Notes under the pieces: model-generated
What the model was told of the DNA's origin: nothing
The model's input: the letters and a program-made list of their open reading frames with translations, nothing else
Database searches by the model: none
Source of the DNA: Prevotella sp. UBA4339
GTDB taxonomy: Bacteria > Bacteroidota > Bacteroidia > Bacteroidales > Bacteroidaceae
Direction: 5' to 3'
NCBI GenBank assembly: GCA_002393725.1
Contig: DGTJ01000012.1
Span: forward strand, 1 to 58,962
Length of the DNA stretch: 58,962 nt
Translations under genes and position numbers: made by a program
Shown: positions 15,877-24,906 of the stretch, one piece after another
Position numbering within the stretch: position 1 is the first letter of the stretch
How the letters are laid out: each line of letters starts with the position of its first letter

Positions 15877-17412
15877 CTATCGTGTCTTCAGATATTCCAG
15901 AGAGTTCTTGGCGAGAGTGAGCACGTTGTCCTGATAGATGTTGTTCTTCGGATGAGCGCTCTTGTCGGGCGAGCCGTCGCGGTTCTTCATAGAGAATTCG
16001 CAGCCGCCGTTACCGATGCAGAGCAGCGTGCCCTTGAACTCGGTATTGCCCTGCTGGGCCTCCCAGACGTTCATCTGGCTTACCCACCATATCTGGCTGT
16101 CCCATGTGCCGAGAGGATAGATTCCATAGGTCTGTGTGCACTGTGCATAGCAGGCCTCCTCTTGATTGCCGATGCCAGTCCAGAGGCTTGGCAGGTTGAA
16201 GTAGAGGCAGTTGTGGTCCTCTGTCCAGCCCGGACCCTTGAAGGCGATGAGCTTGGTGTCGGCATTTGTCTCCACCTCCAGACCCTTGTAGATAGGATGC
16301 GTAGAGTGGTCCTTCTTGAACTTATGGTCAGGATTGAGCTCAACAGCCATTCTCCAGGTGTCTTCATTGAGACCGCCCCTTCCGAATCCGAATGCGTGGT
16401 CGTTGCTCTTCATCTCGTCGAGACTGATACGTCCCAGATGGCCGGCATATACAGTGGCGTGGCTCCATAGCAGCATGCTTCCACCCTGCTTGTACCACTC
16501 GCGGATGACAGGAGTGGCAGCCTCTACCACTGCAGGGATATTCCATACATCACTCTCGCTCACCTCCTCGAGGTCGCGCATCCAGAAGAGCACGCGGAAC
16601 GGTTCTACCACGCTGGCGTCAGTGATGGTGCTGAACGGTACGAACTGAGCCGTAGGATAAGTCTCGTGCAGCCAGAGCCATGCCGAAGCCTCGTCGTCGT
16701 CGCCATCGGCAACAAGCTGCTCAGGAGTATCATAGATGCTCAGGAATCCGATGGCAGTCTTACCGATACGCAGGGAAGAAGATGTAGAGAGCGATGTGCC
16801 CTTTTCGTTTGCGGCAACAAGCGTTACAACCCAAGTGTCGCCTGTCTCTACGTCGCTGATAGTGTAGCTTGTGGCAGAGCCGGAAAGAGTCTCACTGATA
16901 TTACGCTTGCCGTTGGTGGCAGTGAACTTGATGCTTGAAGCATCGGTAGCCTTGTTCCATGTCACGAGAGCATCGTAGCCGCCAGTCTTGTCCACCTGAC
17001 TCATCTGCACACCACTAATGCTGGTAGCTCCTTCGCGGGTATAGGCCTTGATTACACCAGTAGAGACGTTGGTACCATCAGTAGCCTTGAACACATATTC
17101 GAAAGGCACGTTCGTGGGGACATTCTTATGAGTAAAGCTGTTGCCGCTCACTGTCTCGACAGCCGAGAGAGTACCACTACGATAGGTGGTAACCATCATC
17201 TGACCATCCTGTGCCGGCCATGTCCAGGTGTAGTCGTCGCCATTGAGCTGACCAGTAATCTGAGCCACGTCCGGAGCATTCATCTTCATTGCCTCGCGGA
17301 CGATGTCCTTGTCTTGACAAGCGGTCAATGCCAAAACCGTCATTATCAATGCACAATTCACAATGCACAACGCACAATTCTTAATGCGCATTTTAAATAT
17401 CTTGGTAATCAT
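15877..17412 (-). CDS. DUF4960-like surface lipoprotein (fructan binding candidate)
   Basis: The 511-residue protein starts MITKIFKMRIKNCALCIVN with lipobox cysteine in LALTACQDKD. An Ig/fibronectin-like region (~30-215) is followed by a DUF4960-type domain (IGFLSIYDTPEQLVADGDDD, then GGSMLLWSHATVYAGHLGRI, to LLCIGNGGCEFSMKN). It holds the position after SusD that surface glycan-binding proteins hold in Bacteroidetes loci, so capture of fructan at the cell surface is inferred. The signal peptide core NCALCIVNCALIM is encoded by a dispersed GCACAATTCACAAT repeat (17351-17390). Four AATTAGR heptamers stand before the ATG. Confidence 0.75.
   Translation of the reverse strand: MITKIFKMRIKNCALCIVNCALIMTVLALTACQDKDIVREAMKMNAPDVAQITGQLNGDDYTWTWPAQDGQMMVTTYRSGTLSAVETVSGNSFTHKNVPTNVPFEYVFKATDGTNVSTGVIKAYTREGATSISGVQMSQVDKTGGYDALVTWNKATDASSIKFTATNGKRNISETLSGSATSYTISDVETGDTWVVTLVAANEKGTSLSTSSSLRIGKTAIGFLSIYDTPEQLVADGDDDEASAWLWLHETYPTAQFVPFSTITDASVVEPFRVLFWMRDLEEVSESDVWNIPAVVEAATPVIREWYKQGGSMLLWSHATVYAGHLGRISLDEMKSNDHAFGFGRGGLNEDTWRMAVELNPDHKFKKDHSTHPIYKGLEVETNADTKLIAFKGPGWTEDHNCLYFNLPSLWTGIGNQEEACYAQCTQTYGIYPLGTWDSQIWWVSQMNVWEAQQGNTEFKGTLLCIGNGGCEFSMKNRDGSPDKSAHPKNNIYQDNVLTLAKNSLEYLKTR
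17351..17390. repeat. GCACAATTCACAAT repeat encoding a signal-peptide core, copy 1
   Basis: The repeat is read on the minus strand as NCALCIVNCAL in the DUF4960-like lipoprotein. Related copies are at 26471-26507 and 27941-27967, also in signal peptides, and about 5893-5921 in GH95. Confidence 0.8.
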
Positions 17413-17444
17413 AATTCCTAATTTCTAATTCCTAATTTCTAATT
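17413..17444 (-). repeat. AATTAGR heptamer run before a start codon, copy 1
   Basis: On the minus strand four AGAAATT/AGGAATT units end directly at the ATG of the DUF4960-like gene (17412). Each unit carries an AGRA purine stretch a few bases before the next. Confidence 0.85.
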
Positions 17445-17446
17445 AA

Positions 17447-19207
17447 TCAATTGTATCCCTTGTTCTGGGTGTAGAGTCCGGGTACGTAGTAGAGCTGTAT
17501 GTAAGGCAGCGGGAAGTACTCGTTCTTGCCCGGTGTATAATGGGCGTCCTTATAGTACTGAGCATAAGTCTGACCGTCGTAGACCATATCCTTCTCCTTC
17601 TCGAAGAAAGCATTGAGTGTCTGCGATGCGATACCCCAGCGGCGCAGGTCGAAGTAGCGGCCGCCTTCCATAGCCATCTCCAGACGGCGCTCCCACTGCA
17701 GGCATCTGCGTGCTGACTCTTTGCTTTGGAAGTAGCTTGCAGGATAGAGAGCTATCTCGCACTGGTCGGCAGCGTAGGCGATATGCTTGGCAACGGAGTT
17801 CTTTGCACGCTGGCGAATCTCGTTGATGATACCACGAGCCTCTTCCAGAGCACCTGTCTCAACGAGAGCCTCGGCACGCATAAGCATCACGTCGGTATAG
17901 CGAAGCACGTAGTCGTTCATTGCGAAGGCCTGCCATGGGTTGTCGAAGCTCTCACCCTTAGAGCGCTGCGGCACTTCCTTCAGCGATGCATAATAGCCGT
18001 AGGTGTTTGGTGTACGAGAATTATCCTTTGTCATGGTATATTCTGTCTCATACTTGTATGGGAATGTAGGCATACCGACAGTGTGGAAGAGACGTGGATC
18101 CCACTTCTGTGCGGTTGGCACACCGTTGATAGGATATGCAATCTCCTTATTGTAGTCGTCAAACATTGGCAGACCGTCCTTGGTCTTGAATGCATTCACG
18201 AGGTTCTGTGTAGGCTTATGGAAATCCCATCCGCACGACCACATCTGCCAGCAGCCGTTCAGCATGTTACTCCAGTTGGCACGGCCATAGAGTGTATTGT
18301 CATCCTTATAGTCTGAGTGCTGTACGGCGAAAATGCTCTCCTCGCTGTTTTTGAACTCAGGCAGGAAGATATCGCCGAAGTCGGCAAGATAGCCATATCT
18401 CGACTGCTGCACCTCGGCTGTGTATTTCAGCACCTCCTGCATATACTGGCTGTTGATGTGGCTTACACCGGTGTTAGCCTCGTATCCGTCGCCCCAGGCC
18501 ATGGTGAGATAGCACTTTGCGAGGTAGGCAGCAGCAGCAATCTTGTTGGCACGTCCGCCCTGGCTCTGACTTACTGGTAGCACGTCGTATGCTTTCTTGA
18601 AATCGGCCACGATCTTCTGCATCAGCTCGTCGTGAGAGAACTCGTCGTTGCGTGTCTGCTCCTCGGAGTGTATCTTGTAAACCTCTTCATCGATCCAGGG
18701 CACCTGATTCCAGAGCTGTACAAGCTTGAAATAGAAGTGAGCTCGGAGGAATCGCACCTCGCCCTCGCGGATAACCTTTGTCTTCTCATCCATATTCGCA
18801 TCCTCGGCGAGGGCCACCAGCGCACGGTTGCAACGGCTGACAGAGCAATAGAGGTGATACCACAGCTCGTCCATGTGATCAGGGGTAGAGGCTGTAAGAG
18901 TAGACCATACTTCAACTGGATGATAGTTGGTGTCAGTTGTTCCAGAACCGCCCTTCATTGCGTCGTCTGAAGACACGTCGCCGTATGGCCAGAGGTTAAA
19001 CGGATAGGTATACCAGTCGTCTCCGAGCTTAGCGTATGCAGCTGTCACCATCTCCTCTGTCTGGCTCATTGCCAGTCCCTCACTGATGACACCCTTTGGA
19101 GTGACGTCGATGAAATCGTTGCAACTTGTCAGTGTCGCAGTTGCGAGGAGGGAGAATACTCCTGCTGCCAGATGCTTCCAATTGGTTTTATTTATCTTGG
19201 TAATCAT
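17447..19207 (-). CDS. SusD-like outer-membrane lipoprotein, first locus
   Basis: 586 residues; lipobox cysteine in LLATATLTSCNDFIDVTPKG. The fold is the SusD TPR type: GEVRFLRAHFYFKLVQLW, AAAYLAKCYLTMAW, RYTDVMLMRAEALVETGALEEARGIINEIRQRA, RRLEMAMEGGRYFDLRRWG, and the C-terminal YFPLPYIQLYYVPGLYTQNKGY. It forms the lid of the SusC importer and binds oligosaccharide. The gene lies 34 bp after susC and 34 bp before the DUF4960-like gene. The first ~30 residues are close to those of the other SusD (MxTxINxxNWKxxLxAGVFS), pointing to duplication of the locus. Confidence 0.95.
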   Translation of the reverse strand: MITKINKTNWKHLAAGVFSLLATATLTSCNDFIDVTPKGVISEGLAMSQTEEMVTAAYAKLGDDWYTYPFNLWPYGDVSSDDAMKGGSGTTDTNYHPVEVWSTLTASTPDHMDELWYHLYCSVSRCNRALVALAEDANMDEKTKVIREGEVRFLRAHFYFKLVQLWNQVPWIDEEVYKIHSEEQTRNDEFSHDELMQKIVADFKKAYDVLPVSQSQGGRANKIAAAAYLAKCYLTMAWGDGYEANTGVSHINSQYMQEVLKYTAEVQQSRYGYLADFGDIFLPEFKNSEESIFAVQHSDYKDDNTLYGRANWSNMLNGCWQMWSCGWDFHKPTQNLVNAFKTKDGLPMFDDYNKEIAYPINGVPTAQKWDPRLFHTVGMPTFPYKYETEYTMTKDNSRTPNTYGYYASLKEVPQRSKGESFDNPWQAFAMNDYVLRYTDVMLMRAEALVETGALEEARGIINEIRQRAKNSVAKHIAYAADQCEIALYPASYFQSKESARRCLQWERRLEMAMEGGRYFDLRRWGIASQTLNAFFEKEKDMVYDGQTYAQYYKDAHYTPGKNEYFPLPYIQLYYVPGLYTQNKGYN

Positions 19208-19237
19208 AATTTCTAATTTCTAATTCCTTATTTCTAA
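19208..19237 (-). repeat. AATTAGR heptamer run before a start codon, copy 2
   Basis: Four units (two AGAAATT, one AGGAATT, one AGAAATA) precede the SusD ATG at 19207. Confidence 0.8.
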
Positions 19238-19241
19238 CTAT

Positions 19242-22200
19242 TTAAAACGATGTCTGGATTCCGAATGAGAAGCTTGTGCTGTTAGGATACATCCAACGTG
19301 GGTTCTCAGGGTCAGAGCAGGTCAGGCTGCTGCTCTTCACGGTGAGCAGGTTGTGACCAGAGATATATACACGTGCGCTCGACATGTTAACCTTGCTGAT
19401 TAGTTTCTTCGGCAGGTTATAACCGATCTGTACCTGGCGGAGCTTTGCATAAGAGCCGTTCTCTACGAAGTATGTAGAGGTACGGTTTTCATTACCTGTA
19501 TTGTTTGTAGTCAGGGCAGGGATATCAGAACCAGTATTGGCTGTTGTCCATGCACCTAGCATACGATTACCCTTGTTCGATCCTGCATCGGTGATGCTAT
19601 AGAAGTCAGTCTGGAACTTCTGGTCGTTGTAGACATCCTGTCCGGCAACGCCCTGCCAGAACATATTAAAGTCGAAATCCTTGTAGCTCAGATCTACATT
19701 CAGACCCCAAGAGAAGTTGGGCACCGGGCTGAAAATCCAAGTCTGATCCTGCTCGTTGATGATACCGTTACCGTCGAGGTCGGCATATTTCAATCCGCCA
19801 ACGCGGGCATTCTCCTGACCACTGGCCAGAACCTCTTCACGGCTCTGGAACAGACCGTCAACCACATAGCCAACGATTGAACCGTAAGGACGACCAGACT
19901 CTACGAGATTCTCCTTAGCAGTGTGGACGTAAGAACCGGTAGTGGTCTCAGGCAGATAAGTCACCTTGGAGCGATAGAAGTCGAGATTTCCGTTAATATT
20001 GTAAGACAGGCCGTATTCTGTAGTATGGCGATATCCAAGCGAGAACTCCATACCCCAGTTCTGGAGGCTTGGACCGTTGAGCCAGCTTGCTCCGCCCTCA
20101 CCCATCGAGCCGAGATATGCAGGATTGATAAGCATGTCCTTCACCTTTTTAATATATGTATCGAATGTACCGTAAATTGAGCTGCCGAGGAATCGGAAGT
20201 CAAGACCGACATTCCACTGCTCTGTGGTCTCCCACTTCAAGTCGTTGTTCTGAGCCTGTGTAGCACGGAAGCCAGAAGGGAAGATACCGCTGCCCATCAG
20301 ATTCAGGTCGTAGGCTGTCGACTCGTTGCGGGCGCCACCGTAGGTAGCGGCATATAGTCCGTAGCGGGCATAGTTAGAGATAGCCTGGTTACCGGTCTGT
20401 CCCCAAGAAGCACGGATCTTCAGGTCGTCAATCCAGCTCTGTCCGAGGTGCTGTGAGATACGATAACCGAGAGTGGCTGCAGGGAATGTACCGTAGCGGT
20501 TGTTCTCACCGAAGCGGCTTGAACCGTCATGACGAATGGTGAACGAAGCGAGCAGCAGGTCCTTGAAATTATAGTCTACCTTTCCGAAGAATGATACCAG
20601 AGCGTAGCCCTCCTGGATACCACTTGCACGCTGTGTGCCAGTAGCTGCATCAGGATACATATAGTCGTAGTTCTCGAGGGCGAACATCTGCGCGTATGCG
20701 TTCGACCTGTCTTCTACGTCTCTGTGGAGCTCGATACCGCCCAGCACGATGAATGAGTTGTCCATACCTACGTTGAAGCTGTAGTTGGCAGTGTTCGACC
20801 AAGTCCACTTCACCGAAGTCTTTGCGCCCATGTTTGCCGATGGGGTAGAGTTGTTCACCACGTCAGAATGCCAAGTATAAGTGACGCTGTGGATATTCTC
20901 CGACCAGAGGTCGAGACCGAAATTCGAACGGAGCAGCAGGCCCTTGATTGGCTCGATGTTAACGAAAGCGTTTCCGAATATACGCCACATCTTCAGACGG
21001 TTGTCGCGGTTGTGATACAGCTCGCGCAGAGGATTCTGGCGGTCGCTCATACCACCTACAGGACCGGAGAATGTTGTGCCGTCCTCTTCGTATACTGGCA
21101 GTGTCGGAGCCATCTTGAGCGCGTTCTCCAGAGGCTGGCAGTCTACCTGATTAGAATATGAGATAGTAGCGTTCTCACCAATGGTAATCAGCTTGTTCAC
21201 CTTGAAGCTGGTGTTGATACGGCCTGAGAAGCTCTCGAAGTCGGTATATTTCAGGATACCGGCATTCTTCTTATAGCCAAAAGAGAAGAGTGCCGATGAC
21301 TTCTCGGTAGCATTAGAGATTGAGAGGTCGTAGTTCTGTGAGAAGCCTGTGCGTGAGATCTCCTTCAGCCAGTCGGTATCGCTGAAGCGCATGGTCCTGT
21401 TCTGATTGACATAGCCATCGTAACGGCCATTTACGGTGAAGTTCTCCATCTGGCCAGTAGCAGGATTATATGCGCTTATCGGAGTACCGGCAGTAGCATG
21501 CAGCGTCAGACCGTAGTTGTTGGCATACTGTTCTGGATCCAGACCGTCGTTCATGGCAGCCTGAGCCATCGATGTGGCATACTCTGCAGTATTAGCCAGC
21601 TTCATCATGGTCTGCTTGTTATAGAACTGAGCAGTCAGGTTGGCAGAGAAGTCAACCTTCACCTTGTCGCCCTTCTTACCGCTGCGGGTAGTGATGATGA
21701 TCACACCGTTGGCAGCACGGCTACCGTAGATAGATGCCGATGCAGCATCCTTCAGCACCTGCATCGACTCGATATCGTTCATGTTCAGTGTGTTCAGGTT
21801 AGTAGTTGTAGGCACACCGTCGATAACGAAGAGCGGATCCTGTGAAGAGTTAAACGAGCCGATACCACGGATGCGGACTGTACCGGCACCTACTGGCGAG
21901 CCGTTGCTGGTGATGGTCATACCAGGCACCTTACCCTGCAGTGCTCGCATCGGGTCGGTGTCGGAAGAGGTCTTCAGCTCCTTGGTCTCCACAACGGATA
22001 CCGAACCCGTGAGGTCGGCCTTACGCTGGGTCTGGTAACCGGTCACCACAACCTCTGCCAGCTCCTTGGCATTGTCCTGCATCGTTACCTGCATTCCCTG
22101 CTTGGCTGGCAGTTCTACAGTCTTGAATCCGATGTAGGAGAAAACGAGCGTTGTACCCTCGTTCACCTTAATCTTGAAGTTACCGTCGAAATCAGTAATC

Positions 22201-22355
22201 GTACCGTTCGAGGTTCCTTTCTCCATTACCGTGGCACCGATAACCGTCTCACCAGTAGGATCGACCACCGTACCACTAATCTCCACTTGCGCGTACATAA
22301 TAGTACATGTCAGCAGAGCCAACAAACTCAGAAAAAGTTTCTTTAGTTGTTCCAT
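19242..22355 (-). CDS. SusC-like TonB-dependent transporter, first locus
   Basis: 1037 residues. Signal peptide MEQLKKLFLSLLALLTCTIMYAQ, a carboxypeptidase-D-like domain (VEISGTVVDPTGETVIGATVMEKG), a plug domain (VVVTGYQTQRKADLTGSVSVV, QVLKDAASASIYGSRAANGVIIITT), and a beta barrel ending FSFGIQTSF. It imports fructan oligosaccharides across the outer membrane with the SusD encoded next. No STN domain is present, so it is not an anti-sigma-linked transducer. Its promoter region (22403-22477) carries the shared operator boxes. The first ~100 residues are nearly the same as those of the second SusC (29918-33028), while the barrels differ. Confidence 0.96.
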   Translation of the reverse strand: MEQLKKLFLSLLALLTCTIMYAQVEISGTVVDPTGETVIGATVMEKGTSNGTITDFDGNFKIKVNEGTTLVFSYIGFKTVELPAKQGMQVTMQDNAKELAEVVVTGYQTQRKADLTGSVSVVETKELKTSSDTDPMRALQGKVPGMTITSNGSPVGAGTVRIRGIGSFNSSQDPLFVIDGVPTTTNLNTLNMNDIESMQVLKDAASASIYGSRAANGVIIITTRSGKKGDKVKVDFSANLTAQFYNKQTMMKLANTAEYATSMAQAAMNDGLDPEQYANNYGLTLHATAGTPISAYNPATGQMENFTVNGRYDGYVNQNRTMRFSDTDWLKEISRTGFSQNYDLSISNATEKSSALFSFGYKKNAGILKYTDFESFSGRINTSFKVNKLITIGENATISYSNQVDCQPLENALKMAPTLPVYEEDGTTFSGPVGGMSDRQNPLRELYHNRDNRLKMWRIFGNAFVNIEPIKGLLLRSNFGLDLWSENIHSVTYTWHSDVVNNSTPSANMGAKTSVKWTWSNTANYSFNVGMDNSFIVLGGIELHRDVEDRSNAYAQMFALENYDYMYPDAATGTQRASGIQEGYALVSFFGKVDYNFKDLLLASFTIRHDGSSRFGENNRYGTFPAATLGYRISQHLGQSWIDDLKIRASWGQTGNQAISNYARYGLYAATYGGARNESTAYDLNLMGSGIFPSGFRATQAQNNDLKWETTEQWNVGLDFRFLGSSIYGTFDTYIKKVKDMLINPAYLGSMGEGGASWLNGPSLQNWGMEFSLGYRHTTEYGLSYNINGNLDFYRSKVTYLPETTTGSYVHTAKENLVESGRPYGSIVGYVVDGLFQSREEVLASGQENARVGGLKYADLDGNGIINEQDQTWIFSPVPNFSWGLNVDLSYKDFDFNMFWQGVAGQDVYNDQKFQTDFYSITDAGSNKGNRMLGAWTTANTGSDIPALTTNNTGNENRTSTYFVENGSYAKLRQVQIGYNLPKKLISKVNMSSARVYISGHNLLTVKSSSLTCSDPENPRWMYPNSTSFSFGIQTSF

Positions 22356-22402
22356 TGTTGATCTTTTAAATTGATTAGTACTCGTGTTAATTAAAACTGC
22401 CG

Positions 22403-22477
22403 CAAAAGTACTAACGTTTAAGGTTTGCCGCTATAAAAAAACGTTCAAACCACAATCAAAAATGTTACATGAAACAA
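22403..22477 (-). promoter_or_regulatory. promoter and operator of the first susC gene, site C
   Basis: Minus-strand -7 TACTTTTG (plus 22403-22410) followed by CGGCAG. Upstream are TTGAACGTTTTTT (plus 22435-22447) and GTTTCATGTAACATTTTTG with flanking bases (plus 22457-22477). The latter block is identical at the second susC promoter. Confidence 0.75.
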
Positions 22478-22532
22478 TTCTGTGATAGTTTTTATAATAT
22501 TTATTATCTCAGCGAAAAGCCTTGTTTACAGG

Positions 22533-24725
22533 CTATTCGCGCTGTTCCATCGGCAATTTGCCATATTGCTTCTTGAAACAATTGGCAAAGTAGCTCGCAG
22601 AATTGAATCCTACCTCGTAAGCAATTTCCGCCACCGTTTTTGTAGTGGTATTCAGGAGGATTTTGCCCTTCTGCAGTCGCATCTGGCGCAAGAGTTCCAC
22701 GGGCGAGAGACCGGTGAGTGTCTTCACCTTTCGATAGAGCTGCACTCGGCTAATGCCGAGCTGGTCGCCCAGTTCGTCCATCTTAAGGTTAGGATTAGAC
22801 ATATTGTTGTTGACGGCTTCCTTGAGCTGGTCGATGAAGAGTTTGTCCTGCGTAGTGAGCTTGACGTCAGCAGGTGTATTTTCCTTCTTGTTCGAGTCGA
22901 AGAGATTGCGGAGCTGGCGGCGCGTAGCCAGGAGGTTGAATATGCGGCTCACGAGGAGTTCGGCGCTGAAAGGCTTCGTAAGGTAGGCATCGGCACCGCT
23001 CTCGTAGCCCTCCATCTGCTGATGCTCCTCGCTGCGGGCAGTGAGCAAGATGACGGGTATGTGGCTGGTGATAAAGTCCTCCTTGAGATGCTTGCAGAGC
23101 TGTAGACCGTCCATCACAGGCATCATCACGTCGCTGACGATGAGGTCGGGCACGCTCTCACGTGCGAGTCTGAGTCCGCTCTGCCCGTCGCTGGCCTCGA
23201 GCACGTAGAATCTGTCGGCGAGCAGGGTGCGCAGATAGCGCCGCATGTCTTCATTGTCTTCCACAATCATGATGTTGGGCAGCTCGTCGCTGTCTTCCTG
23301 GTTAAGCATTTCGAGATGTCCCTCCTGCACGATGTCCTTTGGAGCTGCTTGGGTGAAGGCAGCGATGGCGGCGTTGGCATCGCTGACGGTGTTCTGCACC
23401 TCTCGGCGGAAATTGAGCACGTTCGACACGAGCGACTCTAGCTGCGCTACGTTACGCCCTACGATTTCCAGCAGTCCGCGGTCGTCGCCCTTGAGTGTGT
23501 TGCGCTCGAGCAGCTGCTTCACGGGGCCGGCGATGAGTGTTAACGGGGTCTTCAGCTGATGGCTGGCATTGGTGTAGAAGTGCGTCTGCTCCTCGTTGAG
23601 GACCTTCTGCTGGCGATGGGCCCTTCGTGTCTGACGGACGGCGAGCCAGGTGAGTACGACTGCTATGGCGAGCAGGGCGATGGCGAAGACGCTGACCCAG
23701 ATGATTCTCGACTGGAGCTGGTAGAGACCGAGATAGTTTTCGAGTTTGTCTTGTATCACCAATAGGTCTTCGTTCTGCTTCTTGAGCTCGTTGGCATAAC
23801 GGGAGATCATGTCCACGTTGTCTGGAGTTATCAGCAGGCTGTTGAGATAGTTCACGCGCTCGAAGGGCCGGGCGTTGAGGATATCGAGTGCCAGACGCAC
23901 TATCTCTTCGCCGTGGGTTGGATAGACGCATGTGCCTGCCAGCAAGCCGTTGCGCACCATCTCTATGCCCTCGTCGGACCCGGGGAGACCATCTACTCCT
24001 ATAACCTTCACCTCATTTTCCATCTTGGCCTCTGCCACGGCCCTGTGAGCGCCCCGGGCCATGAAGTCGCTGTGGCAGAACACCACGTCGGGTCGTCGGC
24101 CCTCCTTCAATTCCTTCAGCAGTGTGTCGTAGGTATGGTTGTCATCCCAGTCGCCGATAATGCAGCGATAGTTCACGTCGGGATGCTGTTTCATCACTTG
24201 CTCGAATCCCTTATGGCGGTCGCGTGCGGGGGATGTGTTCAGTAGCGCCGTTATCTCGAGCACGGAGCAACTTTCCTTCTGCGATGCCAGCTGGAGGGCA
24301 TATGAGGCTGCGAGGGAGCCCACGGCGACATTGTTGCCGCCTATGAAGGCCGTGTAGTCATCGCTGTCGGCCATGCGGTCGAAGAGCACCACTGGTATGC
24401 CTCGCTCCTTGGCTCTATGGAGAGCCGGAGCCACCTCATCGTACTCGTTAGGGGCCACCACGAGCAGGTCTACGTCGCCCCGCTGCGTCAGGCTGTCTAT
24501 CTGCCTCACCTGCACGGCACTCTGGTCATAGCAGTTGATGATTTCCACCTGCACGTCCTGGTCGAAGAGGTGCTGGGCAGCGAGGAGCTCGTTGTTGAGC
24601 TTGTAGCGCCAGTTGCCGACGGAGCACTGGGATACGCATATCTTATATATTGGCTCTTCCTGCGAACAGGCAGAAAGGATTGCGAGCATGAGCAATAAAG
24701 TTGTAATCTTTTTCATCATCGCCAT
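22533..24725 (-). CDS. HTCS-type fructose sensor/regulator lacking the ATPase domain
   Basis: 730 residues (a start nine bases later, MKKITTLLL, is equally likely). Order: lipoprotein-like leader, a LacI/periplasmic-binding-protein sensor (~25-320: YKICVSQCSVGNWRYKLN, LLVVAPNEYDEVAPAL, VIGVDGLPGSDEG), a membrane helix (~341-366), HisKA with FYTNASHQLKTPLT (His389), a receiver (~482-600, phosphoacceptor Asp532 in DLIVSDVMMPVMDG), and an AraC helix-turn-helix. Between HisKA and receiver are only ~40 residues: the ~120-residue HATPase domain of normal HTCS proteins is missing. Kin sensors such as BT1754 bind fructose (family knowledge). It lies just upstream of susC in the same direction. Frame is open throughout, so this is not a simple frameshift. 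Confidence 0.88.
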   Translation of the reverse strand: MAMMKKITTLLLMLAILSACSQEEPIYKICVSQCSVGNWRYKLNNELLAAQHLFDQDVQVEIINCYDQSAVQVRQIDSLTQRGDVDLLVVAPNEYDEVAPALHRAKERGIPVVLFDRMADSDDYTAFIGGNNVAVGSLAASYALQLASQKESCSVLEITALLNTSPARDRHKGFEQVMKQHPDVNYRCIIGDWDDNHTYDTLLKELKEGRRPDVVFCHSDFMARGAHRAVAEAKMENEVKVIGVDGLPGSDEGIEMVRNGLLAGTCVYPTHGEEIVRLALDILNARPFERVNYLNSLLITPDNVDMISRYANELKKQNEDLLVIQDKLENYLGLYQLQSRIIWVSVFAIALLAIAVVLTWLAVRQTRRAHRQQKVLNEEQTHFYTNASHQLKTPLTLIAGPVKQLLERNTLKGDDRGLLEIVGRNVAQLESLVSNVLNFRREVQNTVSDANAAIAAFTQAAPKDIVQEGHLEMLNQEDSDELPNIMIVEDNEDMRRYLRTLLADRFYVLEASDGQSGLRLARESVPDLIVSDVMMPVMDGLQLCKHLKEDFITSHIPVILLTARSEEHQQMEGYESGADAYLTKPFSAELLVSRIFNLLATRRQLRNLFDSNKKENTPADVKLTTQDKLFIDQLKEAVNNNMSNPNLKMDELGDQLGISRVQLYRKVKTLTGLSPVELLRQMRLQKGKILLNTTTKTVAEIAYEVGFNSASYFANCFKKQYGKLPMEQRE

Positions 24726-24750
24726 TTGGAATAATTAATATTTCTGCGTG

Positions 24751-24758
24751 CAAAGATA
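24751..24758 (-). promoter_or_regulatory. -7 element of the ATPase-less HTCS gene
   Basis: Minus-strand TATCTTTG followed by CACGCAG, 26 bp before the ATG at 24725. Confidence 0.65.
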
Positions 24759-24848
24759 CAACTTTTCCGCGAAAATAGCAGGTGGGGGGAAATATTTTTT
24801 TATGGATTTTAGGGACAGCACAATAGGGTCGGTTCTTTCTGTGTCACA

Positions 24849-24894
24849 AAAGAGGGAGGCTGTGCCATAATTGAATGACGCAGCCTCCCTCTTT
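24849..24894 (-). terminator. rho-independent terminator of the second susC locus
   Basis: A 14-bp perfect stem, AAAGAGGGAGGCTG (24849-24862) with CAGCCTCCCTCTTT (24881-24894). On the minus strand it is followed by a T run, just after the stop of the GH32-like gene. Confidence 0.88.
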
Positions 24895-24906
24895 GTATTC
24901 CCTTAA

